From positions 1-64,000 of the forward strand of contig CAMDOF010000016.1 in assembly GCA_945903465.1 (NCBI GenBank): 64,000 nucleotides of DNA, given 5' to 3'. The translations under genes were made by a program, and so were the position numbers. The notes under the pieces are model-generated. The model was not told the DNA's origin and ran no database searches. It was given only the letters and a program-made list of their open reading frames with translations. Numbering within the stretch: position 1 is the stretch's first letter; the number at the start of each line of letters is the position of its first letter. Shown here one piece after another: positions 29,410-39,977 of this stretch. This stretch comes from Opitutus sp. GAS368. Lineage in GTDB: Bacteria; Verrucomicrobiota; Verrucomicrobiia; Opitutales; Opitutaceae.

Positions 29410-29515
29410 GCATAAAAATCTTGGCCGGCCACGAACGCGGCAACCTATCGACTCGCGCGCCTTCCCCCGCCCCCGCATTCGCATAAAAATCTTGGCCGGC
29501 CACGAACGCGGCAAC
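29410..29515. repeat. Perfect 35-bp direct repeat, two copies
   Basis: Copies at 29410-29444 and 29481-29515, starting GCATAAAAATCTTGGCCGGC and ending GAACGCGGCAAC, with a spacing of 71 bp between starts. They lie directly after the signalling operon at the start of the gene-debris region. Confidence 0.92.
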
Positions 29516-29519
29516 GGCG

Positions 29520-29966
29520 GCGAGTTCGGGCGCGACGGGTTCGATCCAGTGATAGCCGACGGCTTTTCCGCAGCCCGGCCGCCGCGCCCAATGTCACCAA
29601 GATTTCGTTGTCACGTAGCGTGCCCGTGCAGGACGAGTTCCGCACGCCCGATCGGCCGGACAACCTGCGCTGGGCGATGGTGACCCGCGCCAATGGGACG
29701 ATCAACGGCGCGGCGCGGCGCGCGCCACGCTTTCATCAGCAGGCCGTACGCTGCGACTCGGTGTGCGCGAACCCACTTCGGCGAACCTGAATATTTATCC
29801 GACGGATCCGCCGCCGGCCGCGACCGACGCGCGCAACGAGGGCACACGCCTGCTCGGGTTCGAAGTCAGCGTGTCTGCCGGACAGCTCGAACGCCTCATC
29901 GTGCACCTCGCACCTGAAAGCACCCCGACTTCCCCGCCGGCAATCGAGTGGTTGGAAAGCTGGTGA
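29520..29966 (+). pseudogene. Remnant of a secreted polysaccharide-lyase-like protein (C-terminus)
   Basis: Two frames joined by a shift near 29740-29765 read like the C-terminal beta-sandwich of a heparinase II/III-type lyase. The first gives NLRWAMVTRANGTINGA and the second gives VREPTSANLNIYPTDPP, then GFEVSVSAGQLERLIVHLAP, ending at the stop near 29966. No start or N-terminal domain remains. Family assignment is an impression from the residue pattern only. The fragment is too short and broken to be functional. Confidence 0.4.
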
Positions 29967-29972
29967 AACCGC

Positions 29973-30680
29973 TCACGCCGGGCGGAGCGTAAATTCGCTG
30001 GTGAGGAACTCACCCGTATCCCCGTTGGCACGGTGCGTGCAGCGGATCCGCCGCAGGATGATCCCTTCGACGGACGCGACGAGTCGGCGGCAGTGATGCC
30101 GACGGGGTTGGCATCGGTGCGATCGATCGGATTCTCGCGGGTGACAGTCAGATTCTTTTTTTTCTTGGGGAGGGAGATGCGGTCGCCGCCGCCGCTTTGT
30201 TTCTGTTTTAGCCATCGGGGCGTAGTCGATGCTGGCGCAGTCGCAGGCGGTGAGGACTTTGCGGCCGGCGGGGGCGTGCTGGCGCCGCGTGTCCCGCGCG
30301 AGGCGTTTGCGGGCGTGCCCGTCGTGTTCCTTTTTACCCTGCGCGTGCGTCAGGCGGGTGAGCGCCTAGGGGCGCAGGTTGAAGGCGAAGAAGTGGCCGA
30401 TCGCGCGTTTCGCGCCGTCGATCGGATCAGCGTGGACGGCGGCCCGGTGCCAGGTGCCGTCGGCGGCGTCGAGATCGAAGTCACGCAGGCAGTCGAGTTG
30501 GGCGAAGCGATCATCGGTGAGCAACTGAGCGACGCGGGCGCGGCCTTGCTGGCAGAGCTTCAGGCGGCGGGCACTTTCGAGGGTCGTGAAAACATGGGCG
30601 ATCCCGGGACACTCCGGAAACAGGGGGCGACGCGCTGCCGGAAGCCGCGGCCGCTGGGATGGTCGTGAAGGCCGCGCGTC
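29973..30680 (-). pseudogene. Decayed DDE transposase (IS4-like)
   Basis: Read on the minus strand, a recognisable transposase runs through at least one in-frame stop and two frameshifts. Fragments in order: FPECPGIAHVFTTLESARRL, DDRFAQLDCLRDFDLDAADG, TWHRAAVHADPIDGAKRAIG, a TAG stop after FAFNLRP, then ALTRLTHAQGKKEHDGHA, VLTACDCASIDYA, and after a shift VASVEGIILRRIRCTHRANG with EFLTSEFTLRP. A conserved Asp-rich centre is visible. No terminal inverted repeats were identified. IS4 membership is inferred from pattern. Confidence 0.55.
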
Positions 30681-31118
30681 GCACCCGGGGTCAACCCCGT
30701 ATCATCGCATAGACTGGGGCAGTGCTGAAAATCAGCACACGTGGCGGCCAGACCGTCGAGTGGAGCCAAAAGCGTCGATTGCAGCAAAAGAGAGGAAGAG
30801 GCCATGAAGGCGCAAAAAAATCCTCACCAGCAGAGCAACCATTAAATAGTACGGGGTGCGGCCGGGGATTTAGCGCGGGAGTGCGCGCAGCCCTACGATC
30901 GGTGGCAGGCGAGCCCACCGCGAACGGTGCGGCCGGCGATTTAACGCGGGAGTGCGCGCAGCCCTACGGCGCGCGCGGCCCTACGGCGCTGCGCGTCCCT
31001 GAAACCGAGCTTCGCCACGGCCCTCCCGGCGGGCCGCCATGGGCCTTCAGCGATTTTTTTTCGCGCCAATTTTGGACACCCATCCGGACGAAGATTGATT
31101 TGTGATTTGGGACGATGC
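30681..31118. other. Intergenic debris, no gene supported
   Basis: About 440 bp between the transposase remnant and the AraC regulator gene. It contains two near-identical 25-bp stretches sharing GATTTA(A/G)CGCGGGAGTGCGCGCAGCCCTAC, at about 30867 and 30939. Nothing else recognised. Confidence 0.5.
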
Positions 31119-32018
31119 TCACCCTTGGAGCGGCGCCGCCACGACATCCAACTCATGCGAGCGGCGATACTCACGCGGCGAGCAACCGCAGGCGCGGCGA
31201 AAGGCTTCGTTGAATCGGCTGATCGATAGGAAACCCGACTCGAACGCGATTTCCGTCACGGTCTGCTCGTTGGTGGCGAGCAACCGTTGGGCGTGGGAGA
31301 TGCGGTGTTGGGTAAGGTAGCTGATCAGCGTCGTCCCGAATGTTTTTTGAAACAAGTTCATCGCGTAGTTCGGGTGCAGCTTCACCGCCGCTCCGATCTG
31401 CGCCACCGTCAGCTTTTCCGTGTAGTTTTGGGCGATGAAGCACGCCATTTGTTCGACTTTGTTCAACCCAGTATCAGTGATCGTGGCGATCCGTTCCCGT
31501 TTGGTGCGCGCCGTTTTGCACACGGGCAGCTTGAGCGCCATGCGAATCAGCCGCGCCTGGATCTCCAACAGCACCGGCCGCTCCAGCTCCGACGATTTTT
31601 TAGCCAAGTCGTCTTCCCAATGTCCGAACAGCTGCCGATCAGAATTCGACCGCTCGGTCGTCGCTTCACTGACGAGGCGGCCCTGCATCAACGGCTGGAG
31701 CAACTTCTCCGGCAACCGCCACTGTAAAAAACACTGGAGCGGAATCGTCGCCACGTAGTAGGACGTTCCAGTGCCAAAATCGATAATCTGGTGCGGAATC
31801 GCCGCCCAGAACACGCTCAGTTTTCCCGCTTGGACTACGGTCTTCGTGCCACCGAGCAGATAAGTCACCGAACCAGACTCGAGAAAGTTGAGTTCGACTT
31901 CGTTGTGATGGTCGGGCCGCCGCATCGGCGACGGTCGCCAGTGCACGCACGTCAGCCCATAAGGCGCAAAATCGGGACGGTTTGGATCAAACGAAAGCGC
32001 ATGCGGGTTTCGGGTCAT
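31119..32018 (-). CDS. AraC-family transcriptional regulator
   Basis: Carbohydrate-type AraC regulator, 299 residues; the ATG at 32018 is preferred over 32054. The N-terminal cupin-like sensing domain contains NEVELNFLESGSVTYLLGG. Two C-terminal helix-turn-helix units follow: LTVAQIGAAVKLHPNYAMNL, and TVTEIAFESGFLSISRFNEA ending GCSPREYRR. It is transcribed away from the broken TonB receptor and the ABC/enzyme genes, the standard position for a local activator responding to the imported sugar. It is the only regulator in the 31-49 kb cluster. Confidence 0.9.
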   Translation of the reverse strand: MTRNPHALSFDPNRPDFAPYGLTCVHWRPSPMRRPDHHNEVELNFLESGSVTYLLGGTKTVVQAGKLSVFWAAIPHQIIDFGTGTSYYVATIPLQCFLQWRLPEKLLQPLMQGRLVSEATTERSNSDRQLFGHWEDDLAKKSSELERPVLLEIQARLIRMALKLPVCKTARTKRERIATITDTGLNKVEQMACFIAQNYTEKLTVAQIGAAVKLHPNYAMNLFQKTFGTTLISYLTQHRISHAQRLLATNEQTVTEIAFESGFLSISRFNEAFRRACGCSPREYRRSHELDVVAAPLQG

Positions 32019-32156
32019 GGGGCTTTGTCTTAGGATACCGCTAGAAAAAGCCAAGAAGACGGAAGACTGCTGGTAAAAAGATATGCTACCGTCTCCGCTT
32101 GCGATCGCCCCTCCGTTGCCGCCCCCCCTCCGTCTACAAAAAACCCACTAACCCAT
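32019..32156. promoter_or_regulatory. Divergent regulatory region, AraC gene / receptor gene
   Basis: The 138-bp gap between the start of the AraC regulator (minus) and the TonB-receptor remnant (plus). It must contain both promoters and probably the AraC-type operator. I see no confident -35/-10 pair or direct-repeat operator by eye. Confidence 0.4.
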
Positions 32157-34389
32157 ATGCTCAGCCCGATCCTCTGGGATTCTGACGTTCGCTCGAGCGC
32201 CTCCGCGCTCAATCGTTGCGCCGCCGTCGCCGCCCTCGCCGTGTCTTTTTCGATCTCGCCCAATACAGGTCTAGGGCAGGCCTCCGGCACCGGCGCGATC
32301 GCTGGTTCGGTGAAAAACGAATCTACGCAAAAGGTCCACGAACGAGCCACCGTGGCCATCGCGGGCACCAACTTGGTGGGCCTCGCCGCTGCCGACGGTA
32401 GCTTTCGTCTCATCGGCGTGCCGGCCGGTGCGCAGACGGTGCAGATTGGCTACCCCGGCCTTAAAGACAAACCGGTCACCGTTTCGGTCGCGCCGGTGGC
32501 AGCCACCACCGTCGACGTCGCGCTCAAGAGCGACGTGCTGCAAATCCCGGAGTTCCGCGTCACGGGGAAGCGCGAAGGGAACGCTTACGCGATCCAGCAG
32601 CAAAAGAATGCGGAACCCCAGCGCAACATGGTTTCCACCGACGTTTTCGGGGCCGTCGCCTCAACGCCACGGTGAACCTCACGGGAAACTCCAACTGGAT
32701 GACGCTCGCCAAAACCTCCGGTCCCGACGATCACGCCACCCGCAAGCTCAGCCCGGGCGGTTCGATCAGCTACTCGGACAGCTTTCTGAACGGGCGCCTG
32801 GGCGTCGCGTCGAGCTTGAGCAAACTCTACGTCAACGGCTTTGGTGGCACCGCCTACAACACCTACACGACGAATGCCAGTGGCACCTTCGTCAGCCAGT
32901 ATCAGCGCGAGGACCACCAGAATTTCACGATCCGCCAGGGCAGTTCGCTCAACCTCGACTACAAGGTGAATGAGTCCACCACCGCCTTCGTGCGGACGAC
33001 CTTCACCGATCATTACGATACTTTCCGCAACCGCTTCCTCCGGTTCAACACCGGCACGATCGTCGGCGCAGCCACCTCATCCCGGGTCGAAACGACGAAT
33101 GGCAACACCGAGCAGAACATGAGCATCGGGGACAAGAATAACGGTTCCACCACGCTCAACGCCGGCGCGAAACACCGCTGGGCGGGCTGGACAGTTGACT
33201 ACGACGCCGCGTATTCGCGCGCGTTCAACCACTACGACTACCTGCCGAGAAATTTCAGCGCCATCACCCTCCGCACCTCCGGAGTGGGCTATATTCTCGA
33301 ACAGGATCCGGCGCGCGCACCTGCGGCGCGTTTGGTCCAGACCGCCGGCGCCGACGCGTATAAGCTCGGCAACGGGGCCTACGCGCCGCTCGCCAACTCG
33401 ATCACCGTCGGAGATCGCTCCTCGGTGGACACGGTCGCGAGCGGCCAGGGCCGCGTGCGCCGCGAATTCACCGGCGAACGCCCGTTCACCCTCGGGTCCG
33501 GCCTGTCGCGGCAAAAACAGGAACGCGTCCGCCAAAATCCGAGCAAGCGCTGGAGCTACGCCGGACCCGACGGCGTGGTCGGCACCGCCGACGACACGAC
33601 GGCGGCCAATAGGCAGCGTTTCGCCGAGCCCGAATACGCGCCGCGGCTCTACTTCGGCGAGCGCAGCCCCGATCAATGGATCAGTCCGTTCCAGCTCGCC
33701 AAGTTCTATGCGCAAAGCCCCGCCGCTTTCGTGGAGGACGTGCCCAACAGCTACGATGTCGCCTTCCGCAACCACCAGCGCATCGAGGAAATCATTTGGG
33801 CCTACTATGTCATGGGCAGTTTGAAGTTGGGTTCACTCGACGTGCTCGCCGGCCTGCGCCTTGAGGAAACCTACGTCGATGGCGACGGCGCGAAGCAAAA
33901 CAACGCTGCCGCCGCCGGCCTCGTGCTCAATTCGCACGCCTATCACCAGGCGCGTTTCAGCCGCACGAGCGCGAGCACGCGTTACCGGCCGATCCGTTCA
34001 AGTATCTGCACCTCACGTGGCACGCCAACAAGCCGCTCCAGGCCCGCGCCAGTTACTCCGAGTCGATCGGCCGGCCGAACTACGGCAGCATCATCCCCGG
34101 CCTTTCCGGCATCACCGCGACGACCGTCACCGTCGCCAACACGGCGCTCCGCCCACAACGCTCGGAGAATCTCGACGCCAGCATCGAGTGGTATCCCAGC
34201 CGCACGAGTTCCTTCATCGCGGCGCTGTTCCGCCAGGACATCAAGGATTACATCGTAAACAACACCCAGCGCATCACCGCGCCGATCCCCGACCTCAGCA
34301 TCGGCCAGGATCTCCTCGGCGGCCGCTCCACGCGCCTTGGCACCGGCGGCGGCACCGCGCTCACGCTCACCTTGGCGGCCCGATTCTGA
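32157..34389 (+). pseudogene. TonB-dependent receptor, disrupted
   Basis: Outer-membrane sugar receptor with at least two lesions. The first piece (32157-32675) has a signal region, a carboxypeptidase-regulatory-like domain (GTGAIAGSVKNES, VAIAGTNLVGLAAADGSF) and the pre-plug segment NMVSTDVFGAV. It then jumps with a frame change straight to barrel sequence (RLNATVNLTGNSNWM), so the plug of roughly 150-230 residues is missing. The barrel runs to about 33965, where a second shift occurs. Restoring frame gives [20 protein letters not shown] and [15 protein letters not shown], ending at the stop 34387-34389 without a normal C-terminal strand. It cannot make a gated receptor as read. Sequencing error could explain the shifts but not the lost plug. 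Confidence 0.85.
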
Positions 34390-34493
34390 CCTTGATTCAG
34401 CGGCTCTCACTTCAACGCCGGACTCGCCTTTCGGCGCGTGCGGCGTTGGCTTATTCTCTGGGCTTTAGACTTCACCCGTTACCAATCAATCCA

Positions 34494-35453
34494 ATGAAAA
34501 TTCCCCGCCTGCTCCGAGTCCTCGCGTCTATCTGCTTGGTCGCCCTGACGCTGTCAAAAGTCGCCGCTGCGGCCGATACCAAAGCCGCCGGCAACCGCAA
34601 AGTCGCCGTCGTTGTCTCGACGCTCAACAATCCTTGGTTCGTCGTCCTCGCCGAAACCGCCCGCGATCGCGCCAAGGAACTCGGCTTTGACGCCACGATC
34701 TTCGATTCACAAAACGACCCCGCCAAGGAGTCGCAGCATTTTGACAACCTCATTTCCTCCGGCTATCGCGCTGTGCTCTTCAATTGCACTGACGCGAAAG
34801 GCTCCATCGCCAACGTCCGCCGCGCCAAGGCGGCCAACATTCCCGTCTTCTGCATGGACCGTGAGATCGAGGCCAACGACGCCGCCACCTCGCAAATTCT
34901 CTCCGACAATTATTCCGGCTGCGTCGCGCTCGGCCAGTTCTTCGTCGAGCAGATCGGCGAGACGGGCAAATATGTCGAACTGCTCGGCATCGTCGCCGAT
35001 ACCAACACGTGGAATCGCTCGAAAGGCTTCCACTCCGTCGTAGATCGCTTCCCCGGCCTGAAAATGGTCGCGCAACAAAGCGCCGAGTTCGATCGCAGCA
35101 AGGCGCTCGAAGTCCTCGAAGCCCTCCTCCAGCGCAATCCTGATATCAATGCCGTTTTCTGCGGCAATGATGCCATGGCCATGGGTGCCTATCAGGCCCT
35201 CCTCGCCGCCGGAAAAGCCGGCAAAGTAAAAGTCTTCGGCTTCGATGGCGCGGACGATGTCGTGAAAGCTGTCGCCGAGGGCAAAATTGCCGCGACGGTC
35301 ATGCAGTTTCCCAAAACGATGGCACGCACCGCCGCGGAGAACGCCGACAAGTATATCAAGGGCGAACGGAAGTTTCCCCAGCGCACTCCCGTCGCCGTCG
35401 AGCTCGTAACGAAAGCTAACGTAAACAAATTCGGTGACTATGGCCGCAAGTGA
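34494..35453 (+). CDS. Sugar ABC transporter periplasmic binding protein (RbsB type)
   Basis: Substrate-binding protein of the Peripla_BP_4 family, 319 residues, start at the ATG at 34494. The signal peptide spans about residues 1-27 ([20 protein letters not shown]). The mature part starts [20 protein letters not shown], as in ribose- and xylose-type binding proteins, with the ligand-contact region [10 protein letters not shown] and [13 protein letters not shown]. It delivers a monosaccharide, probably a pentose, to the ATPase and permease encoded at 36162-38682. First intact gene of the transport operon, 105 bp after the receptor remnant. Confidence 0.9.
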   Translation: MKIPRLLRVLASICLVALTLSKVAAAADTKAAGNRKVAVVVSTLNNPWFVVLAETARDRAKELGFDATIFDSQNDPAKESQHFDNLISSGYRAVLFNCTDAKGSIANVRRAKAANIPVFCMDREIEANDAATSQILSDNYSGCVALGQFFVEQIGETGKYVELLGIVADTNTWNRSKGFHSVVDRFPGLKMVAQQSAEFDRSKALEVLEALLQRNPDINAVFCGNDAMAMGAYQALLAAGKAGKVKVFGFDGADDVVKAVAEGKIAATVMQFPKTMARTAAENADKYIKGERKFPQRTPVAVELVTKANVNKFGDYGRK

Positions 35454-36162
35454 ACAAGTGGGGCGGGTCTCTGCTCCGCCCTCGAATCGTCGAGCGGCCG
35501 AGAGGGCAGGTCAAAGACCCGCCCGACTACTCGCTGCTACCCTCACGCTCGCCGTTCTCCTCTACTTTTTCCCGCTCTTCCATGTCGTCTCTTTGCAGAC
35601 TCAGGCCGCCGCTGCCGCGACGGCGGCCGCGTCCGCATCCGCGGCTTTCGATCCCGTCACCGCTGCCGCTAAATTCTGGCAGATCGATCTCCCCGCCGCC
35701 GCCACGCGCGCAGTGGAATTACCGGCCCTTGCACCAGCCATTCGGGCGAACGCCGAGAGTGCCAAAACCCAATTCTCAAAATCCGCTGGTCTCGGCACCG
35801 CCTACTTCTTCGTCCGTGGCAGCGGCAAAGTCCTCTCCCGTGATCGCAATTATCTCCGCCTCGCCCCCGCAGGCGCAGAATCTGAGATCGTCGCGCTCCG
35901 CATCGGCCCGATCTTCGGCAACACGGTGCGTGACGGCAGCGGCCTGCTCGACGTGAATTCGTTTCCCGGCCTGCAGGAATTCAACGCGCTCGCGGCCGCG
36001 CTCAACGCGCTCGTGGAAAAAAGCGTCGGGCCGCTGCTCCGCGAGAAGGCCGTCGTCGGCACCACCGTCCACTTCGCCGGCTGCGCCGAAGCGCCCGAGG
36101 GCGCCGCCGAAGCCGGTGAGCCGCTCCTGACGATCATTCCCGTCCAAGCAGAAGTCCTCTGA
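35440..36162 (+). CDS. DUF2291 family protein
   Basis: About 240 residues; the ATG at 35440 overlaps the end of the binding-protein gene, with a GTG six bases upstream as an alternative. A single N-terminal membrane anchor ([19 protein letters not shown]) is followed by an Ala-rich stretch and a domain containing [36 protein letters not shown] and [14 protein letters not shown]2291 proteins occur almost only inside ribose-type ABC operons; their role is unknown and probably periplasmic. The gene overlaps the ATPase gene downstream by one base, so all are translationally coupled. Confidence 0.8.
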   Translation: MAASEQVGRVSAPPSNRRAAERAGQRPARLLAATLTLAVLLYFFPLFHVVSLQTQAAAAATAAASASAAFDPVTAAAKFWQIDLPAAATRAVELPALAPAIRANAESAKTQFSKSAGLGTAYFFVRGSGKVLSRDRNYLRLAPAGAESEIVALRIGPIFGNTVRDGSGLLDVNSFPGLQEFNALAAALNALVEKSVGPLLREKAVVGTTVHFAGCAEAPEGAAEAGEPLLTIIPVQAEVL

Positions 36163-37700
36163 TGAGCGCCGACCCTAACATCGTGCTCGCAGCCGCGGGC
36201 ATCACGAAATTCTTTCCCGGCGTGCGCGCGCTCGGCGGGGTGTCGATCCGCGTGCGGCGCGGCCGGCTCCTCGCGCTGCTCGGGGAGAATGGCGCCGGCA
36301 AGTCCACGCTCATGAACATCCTCTCCGGTGTCTTTTTACCGGACGAGGGCACGCTGTATCTCGACGGCCGGACGGTGAGCTTTCCCAACCCCAGCGCCGC
36401 GCTCGCCGCTGGCATCGCTATCGTTTTTCAGGAGCTGAATCTCATTCCGCATCTTTCCGTGGCGGAAAATATTTTCCTCGGCCGGGAGCCGCGCACGCGC
36501 TTCGGCCTAATCGACTATCCGCAGCTCAACGCCGCCGCCGCCGCCGTGCTCAAGCGGCTCGCCCTCGCGGTCGAGCCCACGGCCCTCATCGCGGATCTGC
36601 GCGTCGGCCAGCAGCAACTCGTCGAGATCGCCCGCGCCGTCTCGGTGGACGCTCGCGTGCTCATCCTCGACGAGCCCACTTCATCGCTCTCTGCTCACGA
36701 AGTCGACGTGCTCTTCAGCGTGATCACCGAACTCAAGAGCCGCGGTGTCGCGTTGATTTACATCACGCACAAGTTCGACGAGCTGGCCCACGTCTGCGAC
36801 GACGTGACGATCATGCGCGACGGCTGCGTCGTCGGTGAATCCCTTTACGCCGATCTCACACGCGACGCGTTGGTGCGGCTGATGGCCGGGCGCGAAGCGA
36901 AGGAGACGTTTCAAAAATCGCCGGCCGTGCTGGGCGACGAGCTCCTGCGCGCCGAAGCCATCTGCCTGCCCGGTGCGGGTGCGGGGCGTCCGTTCCTCGT
37001 TGAAAATATCTCGTTCGCGCTCCGCCGCGGCGAAGTGCTCGGCATCTTCGGTCTGGTCGGTGCCGGCCGCACGGAGCTGCTCGAAACGCTGTTCGGCCTT
37101 CATGCAAAACGCGCCACGGGCCAACTCAGTCTCGAAGGAAAACCCATCAACTTTACCTCTCCCGCTGCGGCCCTCGCCGCGGGCCTCGCCTTGGCTCCCG
37201 AGGACCGTAAGCGCGACGGCCTGGTTCTCCCCATGAGCGTCGCGGCCAACGCCAGCCTCGCGAGCCTCGAACGTACGCTCCACGCCGGGTTCGTCAGTGC
37301 GACGCGCGAGACCGCCTATATTACGCCCTACATCGAGCGGTTCCGCGTCAAGACGCCTTCGCTCGACCAACTCATCGTCAACCTCTCCGGCGGCAACCAG
37401 CAGAAGGTCATCCTCGCCAAGTGGCTCGCGACCGGCCCGAAAATACTCCTCCTCGACGAGCCCACGCGCGGCATTGATGTGAACGCGAAGCGGGAGATCT
37501 ACGCCTTCATCGACGAACTCGCCCGGCTCGGCCTCGGTCTGATCGTTGTGTCGTCCGAGTTGTCCGAGATTCTCGCGCTCGCCGATCGCGTCTTCGTGAT
37601 GTGCGAGGGCCGTCAGACGGCGGAGTTCACCCGCACCGATGCGACGCCGGAAAAAATCCTCGCGGCCGCGTTTCCCACCAAGACGGCCTCCGCCGCCTGA
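36162..37700 (+). CDS. Sugar ABC transporter ATPase, two nucleotide-binding domains (RbsA/MglA type)
   Basis: 512 residues, the normal length of a fused monosaccharide importer ATPase. Domain 1 has Walker A GENGAGKST (41-49) and Walker B VLILDEPTSSLS. Domain 2 has the degenerate P-loop FGLVGAGRTELLE usual for this family, the signature VNLSGGNQQKV and ILLLDEPTRGIDV. It powers uptake through the permease at 37702. Start overlaps the DUF2291 stop by one base. Confidence 0.93.
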   Translation: MSADPNIVLAAAGITKFFPGVRALGGVSIRVRRGRLLALLGENGAGKSTLMNILSGVFLPDEGTLYLDGRTVSFPNPSAALAAGIAIVFQELNLIPHLSVAENIFLGREPRTRFGLIDYPQLNAAAAAVLKRLALAVEPTALIADLRVGQQQLVEIARAVSVDARVLILDEPTSSLSAHEVDVLFSVITELKSRGVALIYITHKFDELAHVCDDVTIMRDGCVVGESLYADLTRDALVRLMAGREAKETFQKSPAVLGDELLRAEAICLPGAGAGRPFLVENISFALRRGEVLGIFGLVGAGRTELLETLFGLHAKRATGQLSLEGKPINFTSPAAALAAGLALAPEDRKRDGLVLPMSVAANASLASLERTLHAGFVSATRETAYITPYIERFRVKTPSLDQLIVNLSGGNQQKVILAKWLATGPKILLLDEPTRGIDVNAKREIYAFIDELARLGLGLIVVSSELSEILALADRVFVMCEGRQTAEFTRTDATPEKILAAAFPTKTASAA

Positions 37701-37701
37701 C

Positions 37702-38682
37702 ATGAGCGGATCGAAATTCACGTTTTCCTTCCGTAAGTTCCAGTCGCTCTTCGCCCTGGCGATCATGGTCGGCGCCCTCGCGCTTCTCTCCGACAAGTTT
37801 TTCACGCCCGACAACAGTTGGAATATTTTGCGACAGATCTCGGTGAACCTCTGTCTTTCGATCGGTATGACGCTGGTCATCCTCAGCGGGGGCATCGATC
37901 TCTCGGTGGGTGCGATCCTCGGTCTGGCTGGCGCCGTCACGGCCGGCCTGCTGAAAAACGGGTTGGCTCTCCGAGGGCTGGAGGCGCGCCTAGAGTTTAC
38001 GGTCACTGGTGCGATTGTTGCTGGTATCGCGGTCGGCGGTGCCGCGGGTTGGTTCAACGGCTTTGCGATCACGCGCTTTCGACTGCCGCCCTTTGTCGCA
38101 ACCCTTGGCATGCTCTCCATCGCGCGCGGCCTCACGATGCTGTGGACCGGCGGGTTTCCCGTCACTTCGCTGGGATCAACGTTCGGTTTCCTTGGCACCG
38201 GGGCGATCCTCGGCATGCCGATGCCGGTCTGGATCATGCTCGCGCTCGTCGGGAGCTTCGTCGTCGTGACGCAGCGCACGCGCTTTGGCCGGCACATCTA
38301 CGCCGTCGGCGGTAACGAGCGCGCCGCTCGCCTCACCGGTCTCAACGTCCCGCGGATCAAGCTCGCCGTTTACACGCTCGCAGGCGCGCTCGCCGGCGTC
38401 GCCGGGCTCATCGTCACCGCACGCCTCGACTCCGCGCAACCCAACGCCGGCCTCGGTTATGAACTCGACTCCATCGCTGCCGTCGTCATCGGCGGCACCT
38501 CGCTCTCCGGCGGTCGTGGCTCGATCGGGGGCACCGTGCTCGGTTGCCTGATCATCGGCGTGCTCAACAATGGTCTTTTTCTCCTCAACGTGTCGCCCTT
38601 CTGGCAGCAAGTCATCAAGGGCCTCGTCATCCTGGTCGCCGTGGCCATCGACAAACTCAACGCCCGCGGGCGTGAATCCTGA
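37702..38682 (+). CDS. Sugar ABC transporter permease (RbsC type)
   Basis: 326 residues, about eight to ten membrane segments, start at the ATG directly after the ATPase stop. Family landmarks are [39 protein letters not shown] and [20 protein letters not shown]. It forms the membrane channel of the ribose/xylose-type importer. Its stop overlaps the start of the DUF1593 gene by one base, tying the importer to the secreted hydrolases in one transcript. Confidence 0.93.
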   Translation: MSGSKFTFSFRKFQSLFALAIMVGALALLSDKFFTPDNSWNILRQISVNLCLSIGMTLVILSGGIDLSVGAILGLAGAVTAGLLKNGLALRGLEARLEFTVTGAIVAGIAVGGAAGWFNGFAITRFRLPPFVATLGMLSIARGLTMLWTGGFPVTSLGSTFGFLGTGAILGMPMPVWIMLALVGSFVVVTQRTRFGRHIYAVGGNERAARLTGLNVPRIKLAVYTLAGALAGVAGLIVTARLDSAQPNAGLGYELDSIAAVVIGGTSLSGGRGSIGGTVLGCLIIGVLNNGLFLLNVSPFWQQVIKGLVILVAVAIDKLNARGRES

Positions 38683-39977
38683 TGAAATTCTTCCGGATTT
38701 TTTCCGCCCTCCTTACCCTGATTCTCGCCGCTGGATTGTCGTCCGCTGCGCCCGCCCGCCCGCGCGTGATCGTGTCGACCGATATTGGTGGCACCGATTT
38801 CGATGACTTTCAGTCCCTCGTGCATTTGCTGGTCTACGCCGACGCCATCGACCTCGAGGGCATGATCGCCTCGCCGTGGGGCCCGGCCCGTAATCGCCGG
38901 CACCACCTGCTCGACCTGGTCGATCTCTACGCGCGCGACTACCCGAATCTCCGCACCCATTCGCCTCACTACCCGACGCCTGCACACTTGCGCGGCATCA
39001 GCAAGCAGGGCGGCCTCGACTCGGCCGACCTGCGCGGTTTTGGCGCCCGCACCGAAGGATCCGATTGGATCATTTCCTGTGCGAAAAGCGCCGACGCGCG
39101 CCCCTTGTGGCTGCTGATCTGGGGCGGCATCGACGACCTCGCGCAGGCGGTGCACGACGACCCGTCGATCAAGTCGAAACTCCGGGTGTATTTTATCGGG
39201 GGGCCGAACAAGAAGTGGTCCGCCACGGCTTACGACTACCTGGCGCGCGAGCATCGCGACCTCTGGATCATCGAGTCGAATTCGACCTATCGTGGCTGGT
39301 TTATGGGTGGCGACCAATCCGGCGATCTCGGCAATGAGGCGTTTGTCAGCGCGCACGTCAAAGGCCGCGGTGCGCTCGGCGACTACTTCGTCACGATCGC
39401 ACCTAAAATCAAAATGGGGGACACGCCTTCGCTCGCTTATGTGTTCGGCGCCATGCCGGAGGATCCTTCGAAAGATTCGTGGGGCGGCCACTTCATCCGG
39501 GCGTGGGAGCGGCCAAGGCACACGTTCGACCAGGCGCCGATGGCGGGCGACCGGGTTGAGGTCTACTCGATCGTGGATTTGGTCTATCGACCGAGCGGCG
39601 CGACCCCGGCTGACCCCAAGGCGACGCTGATCGTCGAGAAGCAGGAGTTCACGGGCTTTCAGGCCAGCGACGGAGCGTGGCATTTCCTTTTCAGCCCAAA
39701 AGATGCGCGCACGTTTTCCTACCAGATCGCCAGCAACCACCCGGGGCTCAATGGTCAGACCGGTGCGTTTACGTCGGTGCGGCCTGATCCCGCTCGCGCG
39801 AAAACGCCGTCACGGCGCTATCCTCATTGGTGGATCGACGATCCCGATTCGCGTTGGCGGGAAGGCAACGAGCAAGGCGCAAAGACGGTCAGCCGTTGGC
39901 GCGCTGAATTCCTGCGCGACTTCGCCGCGCGCCTGGAGCGTTGCCGGACGCCAGCTCCTCGTTCCTCTCTGCGATGA
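38682..39977 (+). CDS. DUF1593 nucleoside-hydrolase-like secreted protein
   Basis: 431 residues with a signal peptide ([15 protein letters not shown]). The mature N-terminus has the nucleoside-hydrolase-like metal cluster [14 protein letters not shown] with Asp34, Asp39, Asp41 and Asp42. DUF1593 proteins have the nucleoside-hydrolase fold and occur in polysaccharide-use loci, where a furanoside hydrolase role is plausible but not proven. The C-terminus ([20 protein letters not shown]) contacts the usual second domain. It is coupled to the permease (one-base overlap) and to the pectate lyase (ATGA). A second, diverged copy is at 42515-43939. Confidence 0.87.
   Translation: MKFFRIFSALLTLILAAGLSSAAPARPRVIVSTDIGGTDFDDFQSLVHLLVYADAIDLEGMIASPWGPARNRRHHLLDLVDLYARDYPNLRTHSPHYPTPAHLRGISKQGGLDSADLRGFGARTEGSDWIISCAKSADARPLWLLIWGGIDDLAQAVHDDPSIKSKLRVYFIGGPNKKWSATAYDYLAREHRDLWIIESNSTYRGWFMGGDQSGDLGNEAFVSAHVKGRGALGDYFVTIAPKIKMGDTPSLAYVFGAMPEDPSKDSWGGHFIRAWERPRHTFDQAPMAGDRVEVYSIVDLVYRPSGATPADPKATLIVEKQEFTGFQASDGAWHFLFSPKDARTFSYQIASNHPGLNGQTGAFTSVRPDPARAKTPSRRYPHWWIDDPDSRWREGNEQGAKTVSRWRAEFLRDFAARLERCRTPAPRSSLR

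Noticed and set aside
36681-38297. A 538-codon minus-strand frame
   Set aside because: Antisense shadow of the ABC ATPase and permease genes, which carry clear family motifs on the plus strand.
38457-39740. A 427-codon minus-strand frame
   Set aside because: Antisense to the DUF1593 gene; no recognisable motif, only high-GC open frame.
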